Below, one piece after another: positions 5,676 through 14,245 of a stretch of DNA of 40,454 bases. Source of the DNA: a virus. Where the stretch lies: positions 1 through 40,454 of IMG/VR virus record IMGVR_UViG_3300049893_001663. One strand, 5' to 3'. Position 1 is the stretch's first letter. The number at the start of each line of letters is the position of its first letter. The position numbers and the translations under genes were made by a program. Below the pieces are notes generated by a model. That model was given only the letters and a program-made list of their open reading frames with translations, did no database searches and was not told the origin of the DNA.

Positions 5676-5774
5676 ACCGTACGCATCCGTCCGTACGCGA
5701 ATGCCCGTATGTGTTTCCCCTTACGTAGCACACCGTACGCATCCTCCCGGACGGGCGCTCACGTACGGGCGCTC
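5676..5774. repeat. Cluster of CGTACG palindromes and GGGCGCTC repeats in the divergent control region
   Basis: ACCGTACGCATCC occurs at 5676-5688 and 5732-5744, further CGTACG palindromes at 5692-5697 and 5762-5767, and another at 5515-5520 next to the early start codon. ACGGGCGCTC is repeated at 5751-5760 and 5765-5774. These are candidate operator sites between the leftward and rightward operons. I could not identify a convincing rightward sigma70 promoter between 5604 and 5939. Confidence 0.5.
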
Positions 5775-5869
5775 GCGGGGGCACCCCCACCGGGCCAAAC
5801 TTTAGGGAGGGGTACACTGTGCTTGTGGGGCCCCCTCCAGCTAGGTAGAGCTTAGTGAATCTCGACCGC

Positions 5870-5885
5870 ATTACGAAAGCGTAAT
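5870..5885 (+). other. Leader hairpin upstream of the terminase genes
   Basis: ATTACG, loop AAAG, CGTAAT: a perfect 6-bp stem 55 bases before the first late start codon. Tracts GGTAGAGC (upstream) and GTCGAATCCCG (downstream) recall tRNA D and T arms, but the region does not fold as a tRNA. It may be a structured 5' leader. Confidence 0.35.
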
Positions 5886-5939
5886 TCGGGCGTCGAATCC
5901 CGCCGACCCCGCACCCGGCTTGCGCCCGCCCGCCAAGTC

Positions 5940-6482
5940 ATGCACAATTCGGCCCACAACCCCCGCGAGTCTAGCATGCCGAACGACAGAAGCGAACTCG
6001 TACTCCCCGATGGCACGGTGATTCCAGTGCCGCCCGGCCCGCCCCGGCCAGCCCGTTTCGTACAGACGCGGGAACAGCCGATCCAGAAGCTTCGGTGGAC
6101 CCACGACCTTGCGATTGACATGATGCTGCAGAATCCCGAGTGGGATCAGCGGCGTCTGGCCCAGTACTTCGGGTACAGCGATGCCTGGGTGTGCATGGTG
6201 ATTGCGAGTGATGGGTTCCAGGCGAAGCTCGCGGAGCGCCGGGATGAGGTTCTGAACCCGGAGGTGAAGCTTCAGATTGAGGAACGCTTTCGGGCCCTGG
6301 CGAACCACTCGCTCTCTCGGCTCCACGAGAAGCTCGAGAACCCTAATGCGAGTGATAACCTCGTGCTGAGGAGTGTTGAACTTGCGGCGAAGGCGCTGGG
6401 CCTAGGTGCTCGGGCGCCTATGGTCTCCGCGAACGTGCAGGTTGCGATAGTTGTGCCTCCGAAAGAGGCCCGGGTGGCGTAG
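5940..6482 (+). CDS. Terminase small subunit (probable)
   Basis: DNA-recognition subunit of the packaging motor. 180 residues: a Pro-rich start, then a helix-turn-helix-like block (DQRRLAQYFGYSDAWVCMVI) and a helical oligomerisation part with SDGFQAKLAERRDEVLNPEV, ending ELAAKALGLGARAP. This is the pattern of small terminases in related phages, and the large subunit lies about 450 bases downstream. Two in-frame ATGs, 5940 and 5976, are possible; neither has a good ribosome site. First gene of the late operon. Confidence 0.75.
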   Translation: MHNSAHNPRESSMPNDRSELVLPDGTVIPVPPGPPRPARFVQTREQPIQKLRWTHDLAIDMMLQNPEWDQRRLAQYFGYSDAWVCMVIASDGFQAKLAERRDEVLNPEVKLQIEERFRALANHSLSRLHEKLENPNASDNLVLRSVELAAKALGLGARAPMVSANVQVAIVVPPKEARVA

Positions 6483-6494
6483 AGGAGAACCCAA

Positions 6495-6653
6495 ATGACC
6501 ATACGAAAGTCCGGCTCTGGGTACAAAGTTCAGAGCGAGAAGGGGAAGAACCTCGGTGGGCCATATCCCACCCGCGAGCAGGCGCAAGAGCGGCTCCGCC
6601 AGGTTGAATATTTCAAGCATGCGAAGCCCGCTGGCCGGGCGAAGGGGAAATGA
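6495..6653 (+). CDS. Small conserved phage protein (52 aa)
   Basis: 52 residues, MTIRKSGSGYKVQSEKG onward, with G-G-P-Y-x-T-x-x-Q-A and R-Q-V-E-Y-F-K-H. I recognise this as a small basic protein recurring in many tailed phages, often near terminase or lysis genes, of unknown function. GGAG lies 7 bases before the ATG, and the stop overlaps the next start (ATGA). Confidence 0.72.
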   Translation: MTIRKSGSGYKVQSEKGKNLGGPYPTREQAQERLRQVEYFKHAKPAGRAKGK

Positions 6654-6934
6654 CTATGGAAGGTGTTGGGTATAAGCAACTTACTGGGAGTGCCTTGATC
6701 GCCCCAGTGGGGGTGGCCTCTCGGCTCTTGGGTTATGAGGTCGTCGTGGCGACAGCCGTGGGTCCGATTAACGTCCGGGAGGGGAGTGTCTCCGGGACGA
6801 TCGTGATGGTGATCCCGAGCGGGACAGCCGCCGGCGCCCGGGCGAACCTCGCGACTCCGATTAACATCCCAGGCGGGATCTTTGTGGAGTACAACAGCAG
6901 CGCCACAGGGACGGTAAACTTCCTCGTGTCATAG
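6650..6934 (+). CDS. Hypothetical late protein, beta-rich (94 aa)
   Basis: 94 residues rich in Gly, Val, Ala and Thr with almost no charged residues, suggesting a compact all-beta protein (VVVATAVGPINVREGSVSGT, VNFLVS end). The ATG at 6650 overlaps the previous stop; a second ATG follows at 6656. It lies between the small protein and large terminase. A minor head or decoration role is possible but not shown. Confidence 0.62.
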   Translation: MTMEGVGYKQLTGSALIAPVGVASRLLGYEVVVATAVGPINVREGSVSGTIVMVIPSGTAAGARANLATPINIPGGIFVEYNSSATGTVNFLVS

Positions 6935-6935
6935 C

Positions 6936-8315
6936 ATGAACCGCGACCTCGACATAATCTGGGAACCATCGGCCAAGCAGGCTGAGTTCCTCTCCGCCCC
7001 GGAGGACGAGGTCCTGTACGGCGGGGCCGCTGGGGGCGGGAAGTCTGACGCCCTGCTCATCGACGCCCTTGGGTTGAATCAGTCCCCACCAGCGATCGCG
7101 AACCCACGATATCGGGCATTGCTGATTCGAAGGTCGTTCCCGGAGGTCCGGGATCTCGTGAACCGATCTCGAATGGTCTACCCGCGGGTCTGCGAGGGCG
7201 CGAAGTTCCGCGAGGCGGACCACGAGTGGGAATTCCCCGGCGGGGGCCGAATCGAGTTCAACTATACCGAGTCCGAGACAGACGTGTTCCGGTTCCAGGG
7301 GCGGGAGTTCCAATGGATCGGTGTGGATGAGCTGACTCATCATCCGACACCTGCGCCTTGGCACTTTCTCCGGTCCCGTCTGCGCTCTCCGGACCCGAAC
7401 TTGAAGAAATACATGCGGGCGGGTACGAATCCTGGAGGCCCGGGGCATCAGTGGGTGCAAGAGTATTGGCAGATCGATGCTGCAGGGAGCCCCACGAGTT
7501 TTCGCGCGGAGGTCAAAGACCCACGGACGGGGGCCACATCTCATTTCACCCGCCGATTCATCCCAGCGAAACTCGAGGATAATCCCCACTTAGCTGACTC
7601 CGGATATCGTGAGGCCCTTCTCTCGCTCCCCGATATGCAGCGTCGGGCGTGGCTCGATGGTCGCTGGGACGTCGTGCAGGTAGAGGGCGCGATCTACAAG
7701 CTCGAACTCGAGCGGGCGTATGAGGAGAAGCGGATTCGGAACGTTCCCTACGACCCACTGATCCCGGTGGACACGTACTGGGACTTGGGAGTAGGCGATG
7801 CAACGGCTATCTGGTTCCGGCAGGACGTGGGGCAGGAAATTCGCGTTGTGGACTACTTTGAGGCGAGCGGAGAGGGCCTCCCGTATTATGCGAACGAGCT
7901 CCAGCGTCGGCACTACAATTACGGCCGGCACTATGCTCCCCCGGATATCAGAGTTCGGGAACTCGGAAGTGGGCTCTCCCGGATCGACACCGCGAAGAAG
8001 CTAGGTCTGCGCTTCGAAATCGTTCCCACGATGAGACTCGAGGACGGGATTCACTCCGCCAGGATGATGTTCCCGCGGTGCTACTTCGACATGGTGAAGT
8101 GTAAGGCGGGCCTCCAGGCCCTCTCTAACTACCGGTGGGACAAGAATAAGAGACTGGGAGAACTCAAGTCGACCCCCGTGCATGACTGGTCAAGTCACGG
8201 GGCGGACGCTTTCCGTTATATGGCAGTGGCGAAGACGAAACCGCAGGCTGGAGGAGAAGCTCCCCGTCGGCGGGTCCCCGCCTTTATCTCTGGCTCTCTT
8301 GGGTGGATGGCATAA
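6936..8315 (+). CDS. Terminase large subunit (packaging ATPase/nuclease)
   Basis: 459 residues, normal length. The Walker A-type loop GGAAGGGKS spans residues 29-37. Walker B with the catalytic Glu is in QWIGVDEL (Asp131, Glu132). The C-terminal RNase H-like nuclease begins at YWDLGVGDAT (Asp283, Asp288), with further acidic residues in VVDYF (Asp306) and near GADAFRYMA (about 424). It translocates DNA into the prohead at the portal and cuts concatemers. With a P22-type portal and coat next to it, headful packaging is likely. The stop overlaps the portal start by one base (TAATG). Confidence 0.95.
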   Translation: MNRDLDIIWEPSAKQAEFLSAPEDEVLYGGAAGGGKSDALLIDALGLNQSPPAIANPRYRALLIRRSFPEVRDLVNRSRMVYPRVCEGAKFREADHEWEFPGGGRIEFNYTESETDVFRFQGREFQWIGVDELTHHPTPAPWHFLRSRLRSPDPNLKKYMRAGTNPGGPGHQWVQEYWQIDAAGSPTSFRAEVKDPRTGATSHFTRRFIPAKLEDNPHLADSGYREALLSLPDMQRRAWLDGRWDVVQVEGAIYKLELERAYEEKRIRNVPYDPLIPVDTYWDLGVGDATAIWFRQDVGQEIRVVDYFEASGEGLPYYANELQRRHYNYGRHYAPPDIRVRELGSGLSRIDTAKKLGLRFEIVPTMRLEDGIHSARMMFPRCYFDMVKCKAGLQALSNYRWDKNKRLGELKSTPVHDWSSHGADAFRYMAVAKTKPQAGGEAPRRRVPAFISGSLGWMA

Positions 8316-10690
8316 TGGCTGATAAAACGGTCCAAGAAGCACTCGAGCGGTTTAAGGAAGCGTACGAGTATGAATCTGAGTTCCGCGAGTGCGTGAAGGA
8401 AGACCTCGACTTCCTCGCGGGGAATCAGTGGCCGGAGTCGGTCAAGGCCGCCCGGGAACGGGACGTGGAAAACGGGCCTCGTCCATGCCTTGTGATGGAC
8501 AAGCTGAACCAGTACGTCCGCCAGGTTGTGAATGACGCTCGACAGAACAGGCCCGCGATCAAGGTCCGAGCGGTCGAGGATGGGGACTCGGACGTTGCGA
8601 ATATCATCCAAGGGCTGACCCGCAACATCGAGGACGTGAGCCGGGCAGACATCGCGTATGATCGAGGGATTGAGGGCTCCGCGAGCGTCGGCCGGGGCTG
8701 GTTCCGGGTGAATACGGAGTACGTTCGGGCGGACTCGAGTTCCCAGGACATTCGGATTCTGAGCCTCCCCGATCCACTCTCGGTGATCCCGGACTGCGAC
8801 TATCGGGAGCCAGACGGGTCGGATATGAAGTACTGCTTCGTGATCCAGGACCTCCCGAAGGCCCGATACGAGCGGATGTTCCCGAAGGCAAAGGCCTCGG
8901 ACTTCCAAATCGTCGACGGGTGGGTCTCGGATAACCACGTGCGGATTGCGGAGTACTTCCACGTTTACGAAGAAGCGAAGAAGCTCCTGCGGCTCCAATC
9001 CGGGCATGAGATGTTTGAGGATGATTATGAGGAGATGAAGACGGAGTATGGGGACTCGGCTCCGGAGTTCCACGATTCACGGGATGTTGGTCTTCCCCGG
9101 GTGAAGTGGTGCAAGATGAACGCATTCGAGATTCTGGAGGAGACCCAATGGCTCGGGCGTTGGGTTCCGATTATTCCTGTCCATGGGAATGAGATTTGGC
9201 AGGATGGGAAGAGGCTCCTGTTCGGCATGGTTAGGCAAGCGAAGGATGCTATGCGACTGTATAATTACAGTCGGTCGGCGTATGCGGAACTTATTGCTCT
9301 CGCTCCAAAGGCCCCGTTTATCCTCGCTGAAGGCCAGATTGAAGGATATGAGAGTGACTGGGCTCGCGCGAATCGAGTGAATCTGTCGTACCTGCCGTAT
9401 AAACCTGTGGACGTTGCGGGGCATCAGGTCCCCCCGCCTCAGCGCCAACCCTTTGCCGGAGTGCCCGCGGGGCTGCTTCAGGACATGGTCCAGGCCGAGC
9501 ATGACATCCAGTCGAGCTTGGGGATGTACGCGCCGAGTGTGGGGCAGCCCTCGAATGAACGCTCGGGGAAGGCTATCCTCGCCCGCCAACGTGAGGGGGA
9601 CGTCGGGAACTTCCACTATCGGGATAACTTGGCCCGGAGCATCCGGCATACCGGGCGGATTCTGATCGACCTTATTCCGAAGATCTATGACACCCGCCGG
9701 GTTCTGCGTATCATCGGGGAGGACGGGGTTGAGTCCCAAGTTATCATCGACCCACGGACCCAGCAACCAGTGACTGAGGTAAAGCTCCTTTCCGGGGGCG
9801 TTCGGAAGATCTATAACCCGGGGATTGGGGAGTACGACGTTACGATTTCTACTGGCCCGGGGTATGCGACGAAGCGGGAGGAAGCCGCGAACGCGATCCT
9901 TCAGCTTACCCAGGCAGCTCCGCAGCTCTTCGGGGTAGTCGGGGATTTGCTTGTTAAGTCGATGGACTGGCCCTATGCGGACGAGATTGCCCGCCGTCTG
10001 CGACTCATGCTCCCGCCTGCCCTAAAGCCTGAGGAAGATGGGAAGAAGCCGCTGCCGCCGGAAGCGCAGATGAAGATCACCCAGCTGACCCAGGCACTCC
10101 AAATGGTCACTGCGAAGGCCCAGGAGATGCAAGGGGAGTATGCAAAGCTCAAGGGCATCGTTGATGGGAAGGTTATCGACCAGAAGATAAAGGCCGAGGA
10201 CGCACGAGTCGAGCTTGAGAAGCTTGATGTGGAGCGGGAGAAGCTCGACGTTGAACGGTCGAATATTGCGCTGGAACGGGCGAAGCTCGTGGGAGAGGTG
10301 GAGGCCCGCAATGCCGAGGCACTGGAAAAGGTGGCCCCGATTATGAAGCAAGAGAGTGACTTCTCCGAAGTTGTTCAGGTCATGCAGCAGGGATTTGGCC
10401 AAGTCGTCGATGGCTTGGGGCAGATGCAGGCCGCGATGCAGGCCCTCGGGCAAGGGATGCAAGCTCTTGGACAGAAGATGGATCAGCACGCAATGGGAGC
10501 CCAGGAGCACGTAGTTCGGGTTCTCGCGGATGGCGAAGGGCGGAGCCTCCGGGCGATACAGTCCATGATCGAAGGAGCCCAGACAGTAGCTGTGGTTCCG
10601 GACTTCGACGATGATGGAAACGTAGTCGGTGGCACGGCCCTGCAAAGGGATGGTCGGAAGCGGACAGTTAACGTAGGAAAGGGTACTTAA
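8315..10690 (+). CDS. Portal protein, P22 type
   Basis: 791 residues, the length of P22-type portals. The protein forms the dodecameric DNA channel at the capsid vertex. The N-terminal part has FRECVKEDLDFLAGNQWP and NGPRPCLVMDKLNQYV, typical of this family, with a VGRGWFRVNTEYV core. The last 200 residues carry a long coiled coil (KIKAEDARVELEKLDVER) and Gln/Met-rich segments, like the P22 barrel. The start at 8315 (MADKTV) is set by the TAATG overlap with terminase; a GTG at 8303 is less likely. Upstream of the appendage module and scaffold. Confidence 0.92.
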   Translation: MADKTVQEALERFKEAYEYESEFRECVKEDLDFLAGNQWPESVKAARERDVENGPRPCLVMDKLNQYVRQVVNDARQNRPAIKVRAVEDGDSDVANIIQGLTRNIEDVSRADIAYDRGIEGSASVGRGWFRVNTEYVRADSSSQDIRILSLPDPLSVIPDCDYREPDGSDMKYCFVIQDLPKARYERMFPKAKASDFQIVDGWVSDNHVRIAEYFHVYEEAKKLLRLQSGHEMFEDDYEEMKTEYGDSAPEFHDSRDVGLPRVKWCKMNAFEILEETQWLGRWVPIIPVHGNEIWQDGKRLLFGMVRQAKDAMRLYNYSRSAYAELIALAPKAPFILAEGQIEGYESDWARANRVNLSYLPYKPVDVAGHQVPPPQRQPFAGVPAGLLQDMVQAEHDIQSSLGMYAPSVGQPSNERSGKAILARQREGDVGNFHYRDNLARSIRHTGRILIDLIPKIYDTRRVLRIIGEDGVESQVIIDPRTQQPVTEVKLLSGGVRKIYNPGIGEYDVTISTGPGYATKREEAANAILQLTQAAPQLFGVVGDLLVKSMDWPYADEIARRLRLMLPPALKPEEDGKKPLPPEAQMKITQLTQALQMVTAKAQEMQGEYAKLKGIVDGKVIDQKIKAEDARVELEKLDVEREKLDVERSNIALERAKLVGEVEARNAEALEKVAPIMKQESDFSEVVQVMQQGFGQVVDGLGQMQAAMQALGQGMQALGQKMDQHAMGAQEHVVRVLADGEGRSLRAIQSMIEGAQTVAVVPDFDDDGNVVGGTALQRDGRKRTVNVGKGT

Positions 10691-10691
10691 A

Positions 10692-11117
10692 ATGGGCGTT
10701 GGTGACACGTTTCAAAACAATCTGCTGGATCTGGTCTTTCGCGCAACCGCGATAGCAAACATCGCGGACAATGCGGCTGCTTCGCCAGAGACAAACATCC
10801 ACAATGCGCTGCACACGGCGAGCCCGGAGACCGGGAATCTCTCGACGAGTGAAGTAACTTACACGAGCTATGCGCGCGTGAACGTGGCGCGCTCGACCGG
10901 CTTCGGTGCTGCGTCAAGCGGCTCGACAAGTCCTGCGGCCAACATCGACTTCCCGGCTGGTACGGGCGGATCGGGAACGGCGTCCCACTGGGGACTTGGC
11001 AAGACTGGGGGTGGCGCTGCACTGCTCTACTGGTCAGGCACGGTAACGCCGAACGTTGTCACAGGTAACGGCGTGACCCCGCGACTGACTACGGCGAGTA
11101 CGGTGACGCTGGCGTAG
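10692..11117 (+). CDS. Tail fibre-like structural protein (Gp80-like pattern)
   Basis: 141 residues, low in charge, with an N-terminal helix (FQNNLLDLVFRATAIAN), then NIHNALHTASPE, YTSYARVNVARS and HWGLGKTGGGAALLYWSG. This order of motifs (A-L-H-T, Y-A-R-V, a W/F-G box, then L-L-Y-W-S/G) is typical of a small phage tail-fibre/virion protein family. It starts the variable module between portal and scaffold. Surface attachment is inferred. Confidence 0.65.
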   Translation: MGVGDTFQNNLLDLVFRATAIANIADNAAASPETNIHNALHTASPETGNLSTSEVTYTSYARVNVARSTGFGAASSGSTSPAANIDFPAGTGGSGTASHWGLGKTGGGAALLYWSGTVTPNVVTGNGVTPRLTTASTVTLA

Positions 11118-11119
11118 TC

Positions 11120-11554
11120 ATGCCGTCCACCAACCCCATCCGTAAAGCCCTTGAGGAGTCCGACACCCGTGGTCTTGTGAAACTAACAGGACTGCGGGTG
11201 AAGAACAAGCACGAGGCCGAGCAGATGATGCATCTTGCGCGCACGAAGGCGGAGAGCGTAGAGCTCGCCAAGCGGCAGTATTCGCATGCTTGGCTTGTCG
11301 AGCGCGGGTTGCCGTCGATGCTGCCGAGTAAGGATTGGCCTATCGTGATCGCTGCGTCAGTGGGGATCTGCGTGGACTCTGCGGTGCCAGAAGTGAAGAT
11401 CGCTCTCCGGGGCGCGATGGAGGATGCGGTCAAGAAGTGCTATGCCGATGGCACTCAGGATCCGGTGATCGTGCGCCAAGCGATGAAGGATGCGTTCGAG
11501 AAAGAGCGCAAGGGGTTGTTCATGGGGATTGGTGAGAGGGCTAAGGAGAAATAG
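11120..11554 (+). CDS. Hypothetical late protein (144 aa)
   Basis: 144 residues, helical and rather basic, unlike its beta-rich neighbours. It contains EAEQMMHLARTKAESVELA and a C-terminal region KDAFEKERKGLFMGIGERA. It lies within the appendage module and starts two bases after the previous stop. It may be a chaperone or assembly factor for the fibre genes; no family recognised. Confidence 0.6.
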   Translation: MPSTNPIRKALEESDTRGLVKLTGLRVKNKHEAEQMMHLARTKAESVELAKRQYSHAWLVERGLPSMLPSKDWPIVIAASVGICVDSAVPEVKIALRGAMEDAVKKCYADGTQDPVIVRQAMKDAFEKERKGLFMGIGERAKEK

Positions 11555-11556
11555 AT

Positions 11557-12045
11557 ATGGCACTGACTTCCGGACAATTAACGCAACTCAAGAATGTGGC
11601 GCTTGCCGATCCGACCGCAGCCGCTTTCTTGTCTGCCGGCAATGATACCGAGCTCGCGGCATGGTTCAACGCTAATGCCGTGCCTGATTTTTGGGTGTAT
11701 CGTCGCAACATCAATAGCGGCGAGATCGGTATTGCGGTGAGCTATGTGGCTGTTGCATCAATGACGACAGCAAATCTTGATCGTGTGAACAATTTCCTTA
11801 ACATGAATAGGGTGTCGTTCAATGGGCGTGCCGATATCAAGACGTTTCTCGATGACACATTCTCGGGGACTCTTGGGGGAGAGGGCGCCAACACGAGGGC
11901 TGCGCTCGATCTAATGTTGCGTCGGCTTGCGAATCGCTTCGAGCGCACATTTGCGACAGGTACGGGAACAAGCGTTGCGCCGGGTGCGCTCGTCGAAGAA
12001 GGAACGGTCAACACGACGATTGCCGCGCAGATTAGGACCGCATAA
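11557..12045 (+). CDS. Conserved phage hypothetical protein (162 aa)
   Basis: 162 residues starting MALTSGQLTQLKNVALADP, with ELAAWFNANAVPDFWVYRRN and a C-terminal GTSVAPGALVEEGTVNT. The 'x-L-T-x-x-Q-L-x-x-L-K ... A-D-P ... PDFWV(W/Y)R' pattern recurs in many tailed phages among structural genes. The precise role is unknown to me. It overlaps the next gene by one base (TAATG). Confidence 0.66.
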   Translation: MALTSGQLTQLKNVALADPTAAAFLSAGNDTELAAWFNANAVPDFWVYRRNINSGEIGIAVSYVAVASMTTANLDRVNNFLNMNRVSFNGRADIKTFLDDTFSGTLGGEGANTRAALDLMLRRLANRFERTFATGTGTSVAPGALVEEGTVNTTIAAQIRTA

Positions 12046-12542
12046 TGGCTAATGCAATCCAGATTGACGGTACGGCATGGAAAAAGGTTAATGGCGAGGC
12101 CGGCGCTGATACTGCTTGGTCGATGGAGGGGGTAACCAACGGTGCTGGGCAGGTGTCCGCGCAGGCTGATCTGGGCGCATTGCCACGAGGGGCGATTATC
12201 GATTGGCAGTGCGAGGCCCAATTCCAGGCAACGCCGACGCAGGGCAAGGGGATTGAGCTATATGCATCAGGGGCGGATCAGACAAGCTCGCGCGTCGATG
12301 GCGATATTGGCACGAGCGATGCAGCCCTTGGCGATGTGGACATGCGCCGAAACCTGTACCAGTTCGGCTATGTCGTGAGTGAGAATGCTGCCGCGTCAGA
12401 GAAATGTATTGCCAGTGGTTATTTCCCGTGGACGAAGCGGTACATCTCATTCGTCGGTTACAACGATAGCGGAGCAACGACGAACGCGACTGATAGCAAC
12501 TTCATCTTCTATTACCGCGTAGTGTATCCAGAGGTTCAGTAG
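12045..12542 (+). CDS. Hypothetical structural protein (165 aa, beta-rich)
   Basis: 165 residues, beta-rich and acidic: MANAIQIDGTAWKKVNGEAG, GAIIDWQCEAQFQATP and a Tyr-rich C-terminus (NFIFYYRVVYPEV). The jelly-roll-like composition and position suggest a virion appendage subunit. The start is fixed by TAATG with the upstream gene, and its TAG overlaps the next GTG. Confidence 0.6.
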   Translation: MANAIQIDGTAWKKVNGEAGADTAWSMEGVTNGAGQVSAQADLGALPRGAIIDWQCEAQFQATPTQGKGIELYASGADQTSSRVDGDIGTSDAALGDVDMRRNLYQFGYVVSENAAASEKCIASGYFPWTKRYISFVGYNDSGATTNATDSNFIFYYRVVYPEVQ

Positions 12543-13408
12543 TGCTTGGTCCGAATTCGAACCTGCTGTTGAGGACTCTGCCGCCTCAGATCCCGCGCAT
12601 CAATTGGAGCAATCCAATTACGCGCGGGCTAGTATTCGCGCCGTGGCCGGTGGGCAATACGTTTTACGATCTAGTCTCACGGGAATGGGGAACTGTTACA
12701 GGCACCATCACGAGAAAGCGACAGGCAAGAGAGAACGGACACAGCAGGATTTCCTTCGCCAATGTGGCTACGGGTAGCGGAGCTGGCGGGAATGACTATG
12801 TTCTATGGCCAGGAAGTTCTACGTTGCGCGGCGGTGACATCGTTAATAACTGCACGCTCTTGGCTCTTGGTGGAGCTAACGCATCGGTAGATGGAGTGAT
12901 GTATCCGATTATTGGAAATACTGATTCAGTAACTACGGGTGATGGCATCGTCCTGTGCATTGATTCGTTTAATCAGGTAGGACGGGGAAATATCTTAAAA
13001 ACGAATTACGCTGGTTCGAAAGGCAACTCCGCTGCCGTATTGGGATCGGACTTCGAGAATCAGCTTCATCTGTTTGGATTTTCCTTCACAAATAACGGCA
13101 CTGATGGCCATTGGTTTTATGACGGAATCGGAACTGCCTTTAGCGGGGCAGGCACACACGGTACGGGAGTCAACGACAGTCGTAGAGCGCGCATAGGATC
13201 AGCAGGCAATTTCCAATCCGATACGACTTTGCTTGCTTGCGGTTTCATGTGGAATCGAGCACTAACACCACAAGAATACGCGGCGCTGTGGTTTGATCTG
13301 TGGCAGCTTTACGAATCAGATCCGTTGTTCGTGGTTGGCACTCCGCCACCTCCGCCTCCGCCAGCCGCACAAATCCGCATTGCCTCATCCGGAATGATCT
13401 GGCGATGA
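12542..13408 (+). CDS. LamG/concanavalin-like domain virion protein (putative appendage)
   Basis: 288 residues, GTG start (TAGTG overlap). The middle looks like a concanavalin/LamG sandwich: NPITRGLVFAPWPVGNTFYD at the start, and FMWNRALTPQEYAALWFD near the end. The latter matches the 'W-x-R-A-L-t-x-x-E-i-x-x-L' ending common in LamG-3 proteins of phages. A poly-proline run then links to a short tail. Such domains bind glycans or cap fibres, so a host-surface role is inferred. Confidence 0.72.
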   Translation: MLGPNSNLLLRTLPPQIPRINWSNPITRGLVFAPWPVGNTFYDLVSREWGTVTGTITRKRQARENGHSRISFANVATGSGAGGNDYVLWPGSSTLRGGDIVNNCTLLALGGANASVDGVMYPIIGNTDSVTTGDGIVLCIDSFNQVGRGNILKTNYAGSKGNSAAVLGSDFENQLHLFGFSFTNNGTDGHWFYDGIGTAFSGAGTHGTGVNDSRRARIGSAGNFQSDTTLLACGFMWNRALTPQEYAALWFDLWQLYESDPLFVVGTPPPPPPPAAQIRIASSGMIWR

Positions 13409-13632
13409 GCACGATATCCCGCAACTCCGGTACGCGCATTGAAAAGCGCGAGATTAAATGGCCCTGCGACGTGTGCGCGCGGAGCACTGAGCGCGGTTGG
13501 CTTTGGCTACCTGGGGGAGATTGGGTGCTCTGTCCGCAGTGCGCGGGGAGTGGCTTGATCACGGGCGAGGAAACGCGCCTCACGCAAACACGCAAGATTA
13601 TTTTGCCATCACGAATGGGAGTATCGCCATGA
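13405..13632 (+). CDS. Small zinc-ribbon protein (75 aa)
   Basis: 75 residues starting MSTISRNSGTRIEKREIKWP, with CDVC and CPQC about 25 residues apart, a classical four-Cys zinc ribbon. The start is fixed by an ATGA overlap with the upstream stop, and its own stop overlaps the next ATG. It is an unexpected nucleic-acid-binding-like protein inside a structural module. No function assigned. Confidence 0.6.
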   Translation: MSTISRNSGTRIEKREIKWPCDVCARSTERGWLWLPGGDWVLCPQCAGSGLITGEETRLTQTRKIILPSRMGVSP

Positions 13633-14066
13633 GTAGGTATGCCTTCGGAATGCGCTCGACCGTTGCTGGGACGAGTGCGAGAGCACACTTGTCAATTTTT
13701 GCTGCCGCGTCGATTGGCGGCACGGTTCGGGAAGTCGGTGTGTGCAATACGACAACGACTGCGTTTGCGGTATCGCTGGCACGGTTTACGAATGCAACGG
13801 GCGTCGGCGCAGGTCAGACCGAAGGCGAATACGACGAGGCCGCAGCCGCGCCGAGCTGCACGGTATTCGCAGGACACACGGCGGACGGTGGTGTGGGTCA
13901 GGTCTTTCGACAGTGGTCTCTTGGTGCTGCTATCGGCAGCGGCGTTATCTGGACGTTCGGCGACAAGGGACTCATCATCCAGGTTGGAACGGCGAACGGG
14001 ATCGGGCCGCTTGTGCCTACTGGCACGGGTCAGATCGGAGATGATTACCTCGACTGGGACGAGTGA
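13629..14066 (+). CDS. Hypothetical structural protein (145 aa)
   Basis: 145 residues from the ATG at 13629 (ATGA overlap with the zinc-ribbon gene). Starts MSRYAFGMRSTVAGTS; beta-rich, with EVGVCNTTTTAFAVSLARF and VIWTFGDKGLIIQVGTANG. The pattern resembles small phage virion proteins with a single beta-sandwich. The longer in-frame ORF upstream to 13497 overlaps the neighbouring gene and is not used. Confidence 0.6.
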   Translation: MSRYAFGMRSTVAGTSARAHLSIFAAASIGGTVREVGVCNTTTTAFAVSLARFTNATGVGAGQTEGEYDEAAAAPSCTVFAGHTADGGVGQVFRQWSLGAAIGSGVIWTFGDKGLIIQVGTANGIGPLVPTGTGQIGDDYLDWDE

Positions 14067-14239
14067 TGTACGCCGAAATGCTGTTCAATGAGCTAGCGCA
14101 GCGCGGGTTTTTAAATGGTGAATGCGATGGTGTCTCCTATGCACAACTCACCGACGAGGCGAAGCATGATCTTGATCAAATCGTACATTACATACGCGCT
14201 ACCATGATTGAACATACAGTTAATGTTTGTGACGAGTGA
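14066..14239 (+). CDS. Small hypothetical protein (57 aa)
   Basis: 57 residues, MYAEMLFNELAQRGFLNGEC onward, helical and acidic. The ATG overlaps the upstream stop (TGATG). It has two in-frame Met near the start and ends HTVNVCDE. Coding is supported by the coupling and by tight packing between neighbours; no function recognised. Confidence 0.5.
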   Translation: MYAEMLFNELAQRGFLNGECDGVSYAQLTDEAKHDLDQIVHYIRATMIEHTVNVCDE

Positions 14240-14245
14240 TCCATT

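Noticed and set aside
5606-5705. 33-residue plus-strand ORF near the divergent control region
   Set aside because: Cys/Arg-rich random-looking sequence, no clear ribosome site, and covered by operator-like repeats.
5821-5910. tRNA-like sequence (GGTAGAGC, then GTCGAATCCCGCC, near GGGGCC and ACCCC)
   Set aside because: The T loop would have 8 bases, the D loop is too short, the acceptor strands mismatch at two or more pairs, and there is no 5-bp anticodon stem. Treated as a structured leader; a covariance-model tRNA search would settle it.
9973-10311. Minus-strand ORF of 112 aa opposite the portal C-terminus
   Set aside because: Ser-rich shadow of the portal coiled coil.
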